From Henckelia pumila (lineage: Eukaryota; Streptophyta; Magnoliopsida; Lamiales; Gesneriaceae), in NCBI RefSeq assembly GCF_033568475.1, contig NC_133120.1:166997991-167061990 (forward strand): a stretch of 64,000 nucleotides of DNA, written 5' to 3'. How positions within the stretch are numbered: the stretch's first letter is position 1; each line of letters starts with the position of its first letter. The translations under genes and the position numbers were made by a program. The notes beneath the pieces are model-generated. The model was not told the DNA's origin. It searched no databases and saw nothing but the letters and a program-made list of their open reading frames with translations. Positions 23,912 through 34,199 of this stretch are shown here, in pieces.

Positions 23912-26466
23912 TGAAACGACCCTAACTCTCTAAATAATAAATAAATATGCGGAAATTTTTTTTTATATATACTTACTAAGTAAAAATATGTACATACATG
24001 CCCATACATATATGCACAGAATAAATAGATTTAAAAATAAATAAACTAAATAAAAATGCAACATTTAATAAATTAAATATCTGAGTCAAACATTTAATAA
24101 AATACTGACATAAGCAAAAATAGATAAAAATTTGCATGCACTGAAAATATTTAAATAAAATATTCCATACTGTCAACCACTGAAAATAAATAAATAAATG
24201 TATAACATGCTAAAATATTCAAAACATGCATAAAGACTCAGACGACTATCACGGTCACGGGGTCACTGCATGTCCGCTCATATGTCCTCGCCGCCGGTGG
24301 GTACCACATCCTCCTCTACGTACTCACCTGCACCATACCAGTGTAGTGAGCCTAGAGGCCCAACATGCTAACATAACAAGGGTTTAAAATAATTTAAATC
24401 ACTTTAATACTAATGTATAACATATACATGAATGAGCATGCTTAAAACATATCATGTCATAACATAACTTAAATTAACTTAAATATCATAATCATACATA
24501 ATACATAAACATTGTTGAGAAAATTATTTTCTAACATTGCATGGTTGTATCCATAGTGTAACCTTAAATCATACATTAAATACTGATCAGCGTGGAAAGC
24601 AACGTACGTGGCGGTGACGAATCACCTCTTAAATTGGCAGTAAACTGCCCTTCAATAGTTCACATATGGGGACGAATCCCCCTCAAATTGTCACACTACT
24701 TCATCTTCCAACATAAAAATTATTTTTCTTTTGCTCAACTTTAAACATTAAATCATGCATAAAAATTATTTCATGAATGCATGTACTTAAATAAAATGTT
24801 TGTCCTTCATATATATTTAATTTAATTTTTATACTAACATATAAATACTAAAATAACAATCATGCATAAAATAATTAAATATATATTTAGGACACATGCA
24901 ATTTCTCATGGTTTGTACTGAACTGCTAGGCCCTAACACTCAAGCCCATTTTCTTAAATTCTGGCCCAATGGGCCCAAAAGCCCAAAGACTGACCCAATA
25001 ATTTCCATGGGCTCTAAAACCCATAAAAATTAGTGGACTAACTTAAATAAATTATTCAAGCCCATTAATAAACTTAAATGTAGCTCATTAATTTAATTAA
25101 TCTAATTAGCCCAATAAAACACTTAAATTTAATAATTAACTTAAAATTAAAAATACCCGAGCCCAACTAACTTAACCCAGACCCGGACCCAACTAACTTA
25201 ACCCATGACCCACTGAATTGACCCGAACCACCAAACCGACCCGGACCCAACCCTGAAAACCCTAACCCAATCGGCCCCCCCTTCTCTATTCCTCTCGGCC
25301 GTGAGCAGCAGCCACTCCCTGGCTGCTGCCGGCCTGCTCCGGCCGCCCCTGGCCGGAGCTCCGCCGCCCAGACGTAGCCCACGTCTGTGCGGTCCTAACC
25401 TGACCAAGACCCCGACCCCATGCAACCCACAGAGCCGAACCCGAGCCCCCTTCCACGAAGCCCTAACCTGCGCGGATCTGCACCAACCTTGGTGCAGTCC
25501 CGTCCAGCCCTTTCCTAGCCCTCTCCAGCCATAACCATCGAGCCATGCCTAGCCTAGGGACCCTGAAGAACCCCAACCAGCAGTCATACAAGCCATGGCT
25601 AGAAGAAAATGTGAGCATGATCAAACAACATACAAAAACAAGATACAAACATCAAAACCGATTCCTTTTCTGAAATTTCTTAAAAAAATTCGATGCACAC
25701 TCAACACACACCTAATCATCACTGATATGGCATAAAAAAATCGAAAAGAAACATGCCTTTCACCGAAGTTTGAAGAGAAAAGCGTAGGTGACGAGTCCGG
25801 GACGACGGGGCGACGATGACACGCTTGGAAGCTTCAAAATCGTGGCTATGGTGTTCTTCGTGGAGGCTGCTAGCCGAAGAAGATGATGAATATGGGGTGG
25901 GGTGGCGGCTGATGGAGCTTTGGATCGAGGGGTTTTGGGTAGATTAGGTTTAGGTTTAAGTTTTTAATTAAAATAGGTTTTAGGATAATTAAAAAATATT
26001 ATTAAGGATATTAAATATATAGCTTAAAAACTCTAAATAAAAAGTAAAATCTGATAACTAAATTAAAATCCGAAATATTAAATTAAGGGAATTTTAAAAA
26101 TACTAAAAAGTCATTATTTTGGCTTATTTTGAATAAAAACGGACTCCTAAAATTATATAAAATTAAATACTAAAAATATTGAGGTAATAAAACTCAAAAT
26201 AATATTTTTGGGCTCTTAAAAGGCTCATGAAATAAATTGGATAGAAAGTTGTCATCTCGTCCGTCCACGGTCCCGTCAACGCGATAAAATAAATCAAATA
26301 CCAATAATTCATAAAAATCACTAATTATGGGTTAAATGGCTAAAACTAAATTAAATCATGCACAAATAATTCACATAATTATTTAACCCATTATCTAAAA
26401 TTTTAAATAAATAAATTTCCTAATTATGCATGCAAATTTACGTATTTAAAAATACCGGGTGTTACA
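23912..26466 (-). mobile_element. Solo LTR (probably Ty3/Gypsy) inserted in the Sirevirus-like ORF3
   Basis: A perfect 5 bp target duplication, CATGG, flanks the insertion (23907-23911 and 26467-26471). Read on the minus strand it starts TGTAACACCCGGTATTTTTA and ends GGTCGTTTCA, so it has the TG...CA ends of an LTR. No internal region, primer-binding site or second LTR is present, so the element was reduced by LTR-LTR recombination. The LTR is long (2555 bp). It has a GC-rich block (about 25250-25560) between AT-rich flanks, whose short open frames I do not accept as genes. TGTAACACCC starts are common in Gypsy families; the lineage is not proven. Confidence 0.85.
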
Positions 26467-27088
26467 CATGGCCTTTGCAGACTGTGCACAACCAACTTTA
26501 AAGCTGCCTTATCCATCCCTCATCTATTCTATGCTGCTGTCTCAAGATATTGAGAAAGATGATGATGAGGTTCTTATTGAACCAGGATAACTGCTAAAGA
26601 TAACACCTGCATTGCTGCGAGGCAACAGAAAGATAGACTTACCTTGGTCTGAATCAGGTGTTGCTGCAGGTGTTGTGGCAGGTGTTGCCAACACCCCCTC
26701 TGCCACTAAAATTTTTGTACCCCCCTCTGCTGCGCAGAACATTGATTCTACTTTTGTTCAAGCCCAATTGGTGCATGCTGAGCAGAAGATTGCACAGACT
26801 AAGGCTGATCTTGCCTATTATGAAGGATTGAATGCTCACTATGAGTCACTACTAAGCGGAGCTAGCCCTTCTGAACAAAAAGGGGGAGAAGAAGGTGAAG
26901 CAGGAGAAGAAGAAGCAAAAGCTGAAGCAAATGGCTCATCTGAAAGCAATCAATTCTATATTTGCTTTAGTTGTTTTCGTTTATTTTTTTTCCATAGTTT
27001 TAGTTTTCGTTTTTGCTCTGCTCCTAATCAAAACTGTTTTGGTGTTTACTCTGAATTATTTGTCTATCTGTTTTACATGAGCTTATAG
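26467..27088 (+). pseudogene. Env-like third ORF, 3' part
   Basis: Continues ORF3 after the solo LTR, with the target duplication repeated at the junction. A stop at about 26588 breaks it. A region with dyad motifs follows (GVAAGVVAGVANTPS), then a predicted coiled coil (FVQAQLVHAEQKIAQTKADL), a Glu/Ala-rich segment and a hydrophobic C-terminus rich in Phe (IYICFSCF-like, then FHSFSFRF). Terminal hydrophobic segments are part of why such ORFs are called env-like, but this one may simply be out-of-frame decay. Confidence 0.6.
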
Positions 27089-27255
27089 TTCTGAAGTGTT
27101 GTATCTAGATGTTGCCAATATCTCATGACAACACCTCTTCTTAGACTTAGGGGAGAATCTGGTTAAGTATTCAGGGGGAGTTTTGATTAAGAGAGAGTTA
27201 AGATGAATTTTTTGGATTAACTGTGTTTTGTCCAGAAAGGCAAAAAGGGGAAGAT

Positions 27256-28078
27256 TGAAAGGAATATTTTATTCCTTAAAATCTCTTAATTCTAAAAAGA
27301 TTTTATTTAATATCTTTTATCTTTCTTGGACATGAAGTAATTTTATATAAGTTATTTATTTCTTTGAATGACTTGATTTGTGATATTATTAAGTTTATCA
27401 TATCATATCTAATGGGTATCGTTTTTATTATTGTGTAGAATTGATATGATAAAATCTAGAGAATTCTATGCATACAAAGAAACCAAGAAGAGAAGGATTA
27501 TTGCCTATATATTGAGATAGGCGTGCATAAAGAAAAAAGACCGACCGAAATAGAAAGAGAGACCATACGATTTTCTGAGAGCTTCAGGTTCGTATATTGT
27601 GAGAAAGCTGAAGATTTCTCTGAAGCTTAGTTGAGGTCGTGTTCTTACTTGTTGCCTTGAAGAATTGAAGAATACTTGAAGATCGAAGATCAAAGAGTGT
27701 TTCGTCTCTACAAGTTTTGGCATCAAGAGTTTTTCTCCTTACTTCGTTTTCTTTATTCTATTTCATATAGAATTTTTAGGAGAACTTTTACTCTTTAATT
27801 TCTCATTTGTTTTGAAAAATTGATTTTTACAGTGATCACTAGTTTTAGGGTTTTGTAAACTCTTTGATTCGTTTCTAGTGAAGTTTTGCCCTGAGGCGCT
27901 GCAAGAGTATTTTATACTCTTGCTTAAATCATTTGAGTCTATTTATTTGGTTGCTTATTTATTTTATTCACGTTTAAATTATATTCCGCTGCAAATTACT
28001 TAAGGTGTTATTGTAGATGTTGTCAACATATTGTGACAACACCTCAAACTGTTTATGTGCAACCCCCATTCCCTTACA
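27256..28078 (+). repeat. 3' LTR of the Sirevirus-like element
   Basis: 823 bp, TG...CA. It is preceded by a purine tract (AAAAAGGGGAAGA, 27243-27254). It is about 95% identical to the 5' LTR by eye, which points to an insertion of moderate age. It carries the dyad motif at 28015-28043. Confidence 0.9.
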
Positions 28079-28084
28079 GCATTT

Positions 28085-28540
28085 TTCATACTTTTTTTTG
28101 ACCTTTTTTCACTTAATTTGGTCATGGTAACCATGAATTTATATTTTGATCGAACCTATAACTTGCATGTTTTTATTTCATTTTTGGTCTTACGGTGAAT
28201 GAACTTTTAGTCTTGTAACATATATATTGTTTGTATTTTTTGATCATTTAACTTGTAGTTATTTATAACTTTTTATCTTTATTATGGGTCATAAAAAAGA
28301 CCAAAAATAAAACAAATATATGTTAAATGATAAAAAAATAAAAACAATATATAAGTTAGAGAACTAAAATGAAAATTCACCGTAACAAAACCAAAAATAC
28401 AAAAAAAAAATAAAAAATAAAAAAATGTAAGTTACGAGACCGGTTGAAAATATAAATTCACAGAAAATCGGACCAAAAGTAAAAAAACGTTCAAATAACC
28501 AAACTAAAAATGTTGTTATCCCTTACCGTAAAAAAAAATG
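28085..28540. mobile_element. Foldback inverted-repeat (MITE-like) element
   Basis: The arms pair around a centre near 28290. For example, TTACGGTGAATGAACTTTTAG (28190s) matches the reverse complement of 28360-28388, and AACATATATATTGTTTGTATTTTTTGATCATTTAAC matches 28322-28358. There is no coding content. It sits directly beyond the Sirevirus-like 3' LTR, in the same intron of the response-regulator gene. The outer ends are not sharply defined. Confidence 0.6.
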
Positions 28541-28653
28541 TTGTTATCCCTTATTTGAATATATTATTATTTACAAGAATTCGAAACAAATAGGGACAGA
28601 GAATAATTTAAGCATGGGAGCTAGAAATTAATTAAGAAATAAAGCAACGAAAC

Positions 28654-29268
28654 CTGAAGATGGTTGGCAACTTGCATTATCTTCGAACCAGGCTCATTCC
28701 AGAATGTATCTAGGAAAACATCCTAATTAATCAAATACATGTTAATTAGAATTAAACCGATCAATGACAAATTAGATAACAACATGGAAATCAAACGTTC
28801 ACGTGCCAATATAGTGCAAGAAGATGAGAGTATACAATACATACTTCCTTCTATATTCACCAAGTTCCTCGACCGCGTCGACAAATTTCTCGTGAAAATC
28901 TTGAGTCCATTCTGTGCAAAGATTCGGTTTCTTGCTTCTATAATCAGCGGTCTCGTGACCCTCCGATCCAATGTTTAAACCCTCCAACCCGCGGTTTCAA
29001 TACACCATATAATTACTTGATCCGAGTTTGTTGATGCACATTCATGATGTTGGGTTCAATGTTCCGTCCACTGTTCAAGATGAAATTTGAACTCTCCGTG
29101 ATTTATCTGAATATCCCATTTTCTTTGTTTTTTTCGGGTGTTCTCTCGGAGCACATGTTGCCAAAGGTATTTCAACACCTCCATAGAGGCTGGTTTTTGA
29201 ATGAACATGAAAGTCCCATCTTCTATGGCACATTTCACTAACATCGGGTTTGGTTTATTGGACATCAC
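28654..29268 (-). pseudogene. 5' exons of a broken type-B-like two-component response regulator gene
   Basis: On the minus strand, 29268-29056 encodes the end of a receiver domain (AIEDGTFMFIQKPASMEVLKYLWQHVLREN). The Lys-Pro and the WQHVLR helix are typical of plant type-B response regulators. 28987-28880 encodes the first GARP helix (SKKPNLCTEWTQDFHEKFVD, then AVEELGE). 28720-28654 encodes the recognition-helix end (WNEPGSKIMQVANHLQ) and stops at a splice donor (CAG|GTTTCG). The first part of the receiver, with the phospho-accepting Asp, is not visible. Middle GARP residues are lost or sit in a degraded exon. The 3' exon is at 15361-15834. Intact homologues are nuclear transcription factors of cytokinin signalling. 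Confidence 0.7.
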
Positions 29269-31520
29269 TACATTATTTGATCACAGATTTTATAAAAAAC
29301 AAAAATAAAAAGTAAATCAATTGTGTTAAATTCATAATTTTAGTGAAATCTCTAAAATTTTTCGTACAAAAATTATTTAACACATGCAGAATAATAGCAT
29401 CAAACCGTGGCTAAATTAGCCACGGTTTTTCAAAACCGTGGAATAATAACCACGGTTTTATTTGTCAAAGATAAAATAAAATAGTGTAGTATATGAGATC
29501 TACGTGTTAGAAAATATAAAGAATTGCATGTAGTAGAATTGGAACTTGTTCATCAAGCAAAATGAGCTTGCGGATTGATATCGAGCTTTGCTTCGCTGAA
29601 GTTGGGTTTCCTTGTCGGAGAATGACGATTTTGACAGTAATATTTTTTTTATTCTCGTTCAACAAACTGATAGGAATAACATCTAGATTTTTCATAGTAC
29701 TTTTCTATTTGCGATAATATATATATAATATAATGTTATTAATAATATTTTTTTTTTGTTATTTGCAGGTTTTGATATTGATATGAATTGCTTGATATTG
29801 TATTTATACACGTTTTTTTTCTTATTATTATTATTATTATTATTATGGTGACCTTTGGAACGATTGGTGATCGATTTTTTAGATTTTTGCGCATTGTTAT
29901 CTCATTATTTTTAGTGAGGTAAATTATTATTTGTGATCAAACTTTTCAAACTTTCAACTTCACTGTAATTGGAGAAGTTTGAATGCAATTTATAATATTT
30001 TTTAAAAATATTTCTCCTTTAGAAAATATTATAAATATTAAATATTTCAATATATGAACTATTGATAAATTGACATATGAACACAATGACCGAATAAATC
30101 CAATCCAATCTATTTAATTTAATTTAATTCAATGAACAGAAACCTTTTACGGTGGGACCGTGGGAATACAATGACCAAAACCAAAGAAATCTGACCTTTG
30201 ATTCTGGGTAGGCAATATCAACTATACCCCTAAGTATGGTTTTAATGAAAAGCATATCATTAGAAGAAAAGGAGATTGTGGGTATTTCACAATTGCAAAA
30301 CATTCATGCTTTTATAAAGGTAATAATAATAATAATAAATAATAATAATAATAATAATAATAGATAATAGAATATTATTTGGTTTCTAGACTTTGGTCTC
30401 CAAGTTTCTAGAATCTTGTAATTGATCATATTGTCTGTGGAAAAAGAAAAATGCATGGTAGCTAAACTTGATTACAATGATTTATTTGAAAGTTTTGTGC
30501 TACAAAAAACGCGAAGAGTATCAATATTTTGTTATTAGATTTTCCTTATAAACTTCATTTCTTATAATTTAATAAAATATAGCATATTGGTTTATTAAAT
30601 TAGATATGAATAATAATTATGTTCATTTAATTATTAACCCGTATGTAATATTTTTATTCAATAACAAACTTATATAAAACTTTTTCTTAACAATTAGCCT
30701 AGGACTTTTAAATTTTTGGAGACGGACCCGACAGCCAATTGGATTTGAACTAAAGACCACTAGGTTCTTGGGGTCTCACCCTTGGCATTAGGGCAAGAAA
30801 TCCTTCCCCATAACTTTATGTATTTTACATAAAGTCATGCCTTAATATGATACTACTTCCTATGTCTAAAATATATATATAGCTTGTCTGTTTAGTTTTC
30901 AAGTCTTTGATACACTAATTTTGATAGTTATTTGTTTTCAGTCCTATAATCAATAGGAGACAAAAGGAGTAATGAGTATATCATTGCTTGAATTTAAAAA
31001 AAAAAATACTTTTCCAAAACACACGTATCAGAGATCGACAAAAGTCACCTCATTGAGCACTTACTCCAACACTCCGAGATCCATGTTGTTTCGCGAAAAT
31101 ATATTTTTATCTAATGACAATCAACTAATAAATAGTATTTATTTAGCTTAAGCAAGGGATATATTCACATAAGATTGATTTCAATGATTATTCACTTTAA
31201 TAGAAATAATTCATAAGAATATATTTTTTTAACTTAGTTTAGTCCATCAAGGAGAATCATATTCCATTTGTCCAATCAAACTTTATTCCATGAATTATGA
31301 AAAAGAAAAGGAATAAAACCTACCAAGTATCTATATTTCATGAAGAATTACTCATAAAAATCTGGTCCTTCCTGGATATATATATACCTTTCACCCAAGA
31401 ATCTTGACCGGCACTGTTATAAATCTGAACCCCGAGACCAATAAATAATATGTGGATAATCTGAACCCTTTATCCTGGCAAAAAATCGAGAAAAACTTGG
31501 TTCAGAATTTTAGTTATTTT
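29269..31520. other. Gene-free AT-rich region with microsatellites
   Basis: Contains CCGTGG/CCACGG palindromes at 29405-29458 like CACTA subterminal repeats, a CACTA string at 29266, an (ATT)n tract at 29823-29846 and an (AAT)n tract at about 30322-30362. No gene was recognised. Confidence 0.5.
30700..30815 (-). mobile_element. Possible tRNA-derived SINE fragment
   Basis: On the minus strand the stretch reads AACCTAGTGGTCTTTAG followed by AGTTCAAATCC, similar to the A box (TAGnnnAGTGGT) and B box (GTTCRANTCC) of RNA polymerase III promoters, with a GC content above the surroundings. No poly-A tail or target duplication was confirmed, and the sequence cannot fold as a full tRNA. Confidence 0.35.
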
Positions 31521-31680
31521 GGGTTCCTTCGACCCTACCCATGGGTGGTGTGGAAGCACATGATTGGTCCAATCATGTGAAACCCACAAAAATCATGTGG
31601 GGCCCACATAATTTAGATCAATCACAACACTCCACACCACTCATGGGGTATTATCACATGGGTAGGTTCGAAATTTCCGT
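31521..31680. mobile_element. Small foldback element (MITE-like), family also at 44905-45070
   Basis: ACCCTACCCATGGGTGGTGTGG at the left pairs with CCACACCACTCATGGGG and CATGGGTAGGTTCGAA at the right. The loop contains CATGTGGGGCCCACATAATTT. The related element near 44905 shares CCCATGGG, ATGTGGGGCCCACATAATTT and the GATTGG stretches. Confidence 0.65.
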
Positions 31681-32133
31681 TATTTTGGTCTTATAACTAG
31701 TTATTTACGTTGATTCGTCAAAAATCTTAGAAGAAATAAATTTTTTAAGTTAGAAACAACCAATAAAATTCAAATATTTTAAACACAGTAAAATTCAACT
31801 GCCTAACGGTAACAAGACACATGCACAGGGCCTTCAAGTTTGATTGTTGATACAATAAAATATGTTGTGAGAATCAAATTATAAATCTGTAACAGGATAA
31901 AGGATACTATGTCTCTCTCTGCCATGTCGAGTCAATAGACCGGGGAAAAGCTTCATTAAAACACAGAATTTGGTAGTGGACGAGCCATTTGCAAGTGAAT
32001 AGATATCTTAAGAACATATTCTTCTTTTTACTTTGCCACGAAAGGGACGCTCATATAACATATTTGTAGCAGTAAATGACTTGCAGTTGTTATATTTCTC
32101 AATCATGTGTGTTCTAGTTTCCTGCTTAAAATT

Positions 32134-32661
32134 TGGGAAAAATACATCGTGTCTTTAAAATTTACCCGTTTTTTCTTTTAGTCTTGTAACTTATTAACTT
32201 TGGGGTGTTGGTCCTCTAACTTTTATCTTTTGGCTATTTTTGGTTACTGGAGTGTTTAATTTTAAAACTAGAAATTTCTGACTAGGCTGGAAAATCCGAC
32301 GACATATATAACAACAAATTTGGAGATTTTCAGTTTGGTGGGAAATAATCCTAATGGAACGCTACCTGAAATTTCACCACATCAAATCAAAATTATAAAA
32401 TATTCTTTTAAAAAAAGAGCAAATACTCAAAAAACCGGATGAGAAATGTGAAAAATATGACAAAATTCCCAAATTTGTTGTCATATGATCAGATTTTACA
32501 GCCTAGTCAGTAATATCCGGCTGAAGTTGGACACTTAGATAAAAATCGAACCAAAATAGCAAAATTTAAAATTTAACGGATCAATACCTCGGTTTGACTA
32601 GTTACAAGAGTAAAAAAAAAAACATGTAAAGTCATAGAACAAAAAATGATTTTTTCCCCCA
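32134..32661. mobile_element. Foldback inverted-repeat element with MITE-like ends
   Basis: The left end GGGAAAAATACATCGTGTC pairs loosely with the right end AAAAAATGATTTTTTCCCCC. Internal stretches such as TTTTAGTCTTGTAAC, GACTAGGCTG and ACAACAAATTTGG have reverse-complement partners at 32590-32612, 32500-32510 and 32469-32482. It resembles other elements of the window that begin GGGAAAA, but is longer and more diverged. Confidence 0.6.
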
Positions 32662-33000
32662 AAAATTTGACTATGTACGAGACTATCTTGTGTTTTCTTC
32701 CATTTCTTCCCATTTTTGGAAGGAAAATTTTTGAATGATGGAGAGGGAAATTTTCCACCCATTTCTTTTCTTTTCTTTTCTTTTCTTTTCTTTTTTTTCC
32801 CTTTCTTTTCCTAAAAAAATCTCACAAATAACATTATTTAAAATTTTTCCTTCCAAATCTTTTCTTTTCCCTCCTATTCATTACTCCCAAACGAAGCCTA
32901 AAAGAGAAAACATGTAAAGTCATTAACTCGCAATTATTTTGATTCTCAATCTTATTATGTGTTCAAGTTTCCTACTTAAAAGCTAATCCTATGCTTATCT
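32662..33000. other. Spacer with a (TTTTC)n microsatellite
   Basis: 32759-32793 is a run of TTTTC units. The remainder is AT-rich flank of the first small gene. Confidence 0.5.
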
Positions 33001-33103
33001 GAAAGGAATCGCCACTTGTTGGCCTGCGAATGGCCTCATTTCAGCTTTTCTGCCTTCATTGTATTTTAATTCTTCTACTTCAGAAATGATTTTTTATATA
33101 AAG
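33001..33103 (+). promoter_or_regulatory. Shared promoter of small gene 1 (GAAAGGAATCGCCAC box plus TATA)
   Basis: GAAAGGAATCGCCAC at 33001-33015 is also upstream of small gene 2 (34029-34043) and, as GAAAGGAATCACCAA, of gene 3 (35119-35133). A TATATAAAG box at 33095-33103 lies about 90 bp before the ATG. The box-to-TATA distance shrinks from gene 1 to gene 3 (about 80, 58 and 38 bp). Confidence 0.6.
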
Positions 33104-33188
33104 GGTGTTCATCTAATAAACTCTTCATCAAGAAAAATTCGAGATCTTTCTTATATCTAGCTCCATACTCTTTTCTCGAAGCACGAAA

Positions 33189-33440
33189 ATGGCATCAAAA
33201 GCAGACCTTATTAGAGCAGGCAACGATGGCTTTTCACTAGTAGAAGAATACATAATAGAGAGGCATGTTGCCCCCCAAACAACTAAAGTTTGTTCATACC
33301 AGTATCAGCCACAGAAGAATCATGTTTATCTTGTAAAACCAATCGAAACCAGGATAACCTCGTATGAGGTAGTGCAGTTTCGTGGTGGAGTGTCCAGTAT
33401 GGACTATTCTCGCAGGAAAAATGCAGCTGTGGCCTTTTAA
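33189..33440 (+). CDS. Small unrecognised plant protein, cluster member 1
   Basis: 83 residues, single exon, starting MASKADLIRAGNDGFSLVEE. I do not recognise the family. The N-terminal segment (about 5-25) resembles that of cluster member 3 (ELVKIGREGFDLAEKY). The middle and end (SYQYQPQKNHVYLVKP, then GVSSMDYSRRKNAAVAF) resemble cluster member 2 (VYQYQPQRTHICLVEP, then GVLSMDDSMRKSTALAY). There is no signal peptide or membrane segment, and the protein is basic. A TATA box and the shared GAAAGGAATCGCCAC element lie upstream, so it is likely expressed. I infer a tandem family with modular loss between members. Confidence 0.7.
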   Translation: MASKADLIRAGNDGFSLVEEYIIERHVAPQTTKVCSYQYQPQKNHVYLVKPIETRITSYEVVQFRGGVSSMDYSRRKNAAVAF

Positions 33441-34028
33441 ATTTTAATAGTATGTATGGACTGTAGTGTTTGCACCAATCAAGCATATGCTCGTTTTATA
33501 GTTACACATGCTTGTATCGAGTGATCGTATAATTGGAGTTCGGATTGTACGTGTAATCAAACATTTCAGTTATATGTAGGTGAAGTCTGGATATAATGTA
33601 ATGCTTGTTATAAGTAAATACCAAGGGGTGTTGGCTTTTAAATTCTTGTTATTATCTTTTTGCATCTCTTTTATGACTCCAAATGGTGTGGTATATATAT
33701 TGCATTTTTATCAGAAGTTCACCTGATAGTGCTCAAACCACACAGGCTAAATGATAGTCATATGCAAAAGGCTTCTTTTAGATTATGCATGCATCCCCTG
33801 CATCCCGAGATCTTTGCAGGAGGACCGGATTCAACGAACATGTGGCAGTTCGAAAAAATTATACATTCAAATTCTTGTAATAGCCTTTTTCTTGCAGTTT
33901 TCTCCGTTAAAGGGGAACACAGATAGTACACAAACCTTTTCTACTTGGCATAGAAGGTTAGATTAACAAGATTCAGATTCTTGACTTTTCCATGGATTTT
34001 ATACCTCAAAAGCATTCAATACCTATCC
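33441..34028. other. Intergenic spacer in the small-gene cluster
   Basis: 3' UTR and flank of gene 1, then the upstream region of gene 2. I see no further gene. Confidence 0.4.
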
Positions 34029-34110
34029 GAAAGGAATCGCCACAAGTTGGGACGCACGATGCAACAGTTATCTTTTTCCTTCACTCATCACAGAGCTTTT
34101 TATATAAAAA
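34029..34110 (+). promoter_or_regulatory. Shared promoter of small gene 2
   Basis: GAAAGGAATCGCCAC (34029-34043) is identical to the box of gene 1, and TATATAAAAA lies at 34101-34110. The start of the leader (CTTCATC, then TTCATCAGTCAAGAAA) resembles that of genes 1 and 3 (CTTCATCAAGAAA; CTTCATCAACCAAAAGAAA). Confidence 0.65.
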
Positions 34111-34199
34111 GGACTTCATCTTACACAGTTTCATCAGTCAAGAAACAAATCTAGCTATACTTGTATACCTTCCATTTATAAACAAGCATAGCAGGCAGC

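Larger units (their letters stand above)
16685..28043 (+). repeat. Dispersed ~29 bp dyad motif, 13 copies within the Sirevirus-like element
   Basis: Approximate consensus: A-G-G/A-TGTTGCCAACACC, two to four variable bases, then GTGACAACACC; the first part is a palindrome (GGTGTTG-c-CAACACC). Copies start near 16685, 17974, 18608, 19259, 19554, 20677, 21393, 21858, 22489, 23271, 26656, 27107 and 28015. They occur in both LTRs, in non-coding spacers and inside gag, pol and ORF3. In coding regions two different reading frames are used (VLPT against GVAxT/GVDNT), so the DNA or RNA sequence is what is shared, not a peptide. None was seen in the nested solo LTR. Confidence 0.85.
15907..28078 (+). 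mobile_element. Ty1/Copia LTR retrotransposon, Sirevirus-like, with env-like third ORF
   Basis: The order is LTR, primer-binding site, gag, protease, start of integrase, reverse transcriptase/RNase H, a long extra ORF, purine tract and LTR. Sirevirus hallmarks are the DGTNYALWKTRM-type gag, a coiled-coil acidic spacer between gag and protease, and an ORF downstream of RNase H. The integrase core is deleted at about 19485, and several stops break pol, so the copy cannot move by itself. A solo LTR of another family splits the extra ORF. The 5 bp flanks (attat and gcatt) do not match, so the target duplication is lost or the copy is rearranged. Thirteen copies of a ~29 bp dyad motif are spread over the element. 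Confidence 0.88.

Noticed and set aside
25167..25534. Pro/Arg/Gly-rich open frames in a GC-rich block
   Set aside because: The block lies in a solo LTR, all frames are open because of base composition, and there is no similarity to a known protein.
16685..28043. Regularly repeated motif considered as a CRISPR-like array
   Set aside because: This is plant DNA, spacing is hundreds to thousands of bases, and the units lie inside retrotransposon genes.
29156..29188. Sequence resembling the dispersed dyad motif outside the Sirevirus-like element
   Set aside because: Only the two half-sites match loosely, the spacing differs, and it lies in a response-regulator exon.
30700..30815. tRNA gene
   Set aside because: Only A- and B-box-like strings are present; no cloverleaf can be drawn, so a SINE fragment is the better reading.
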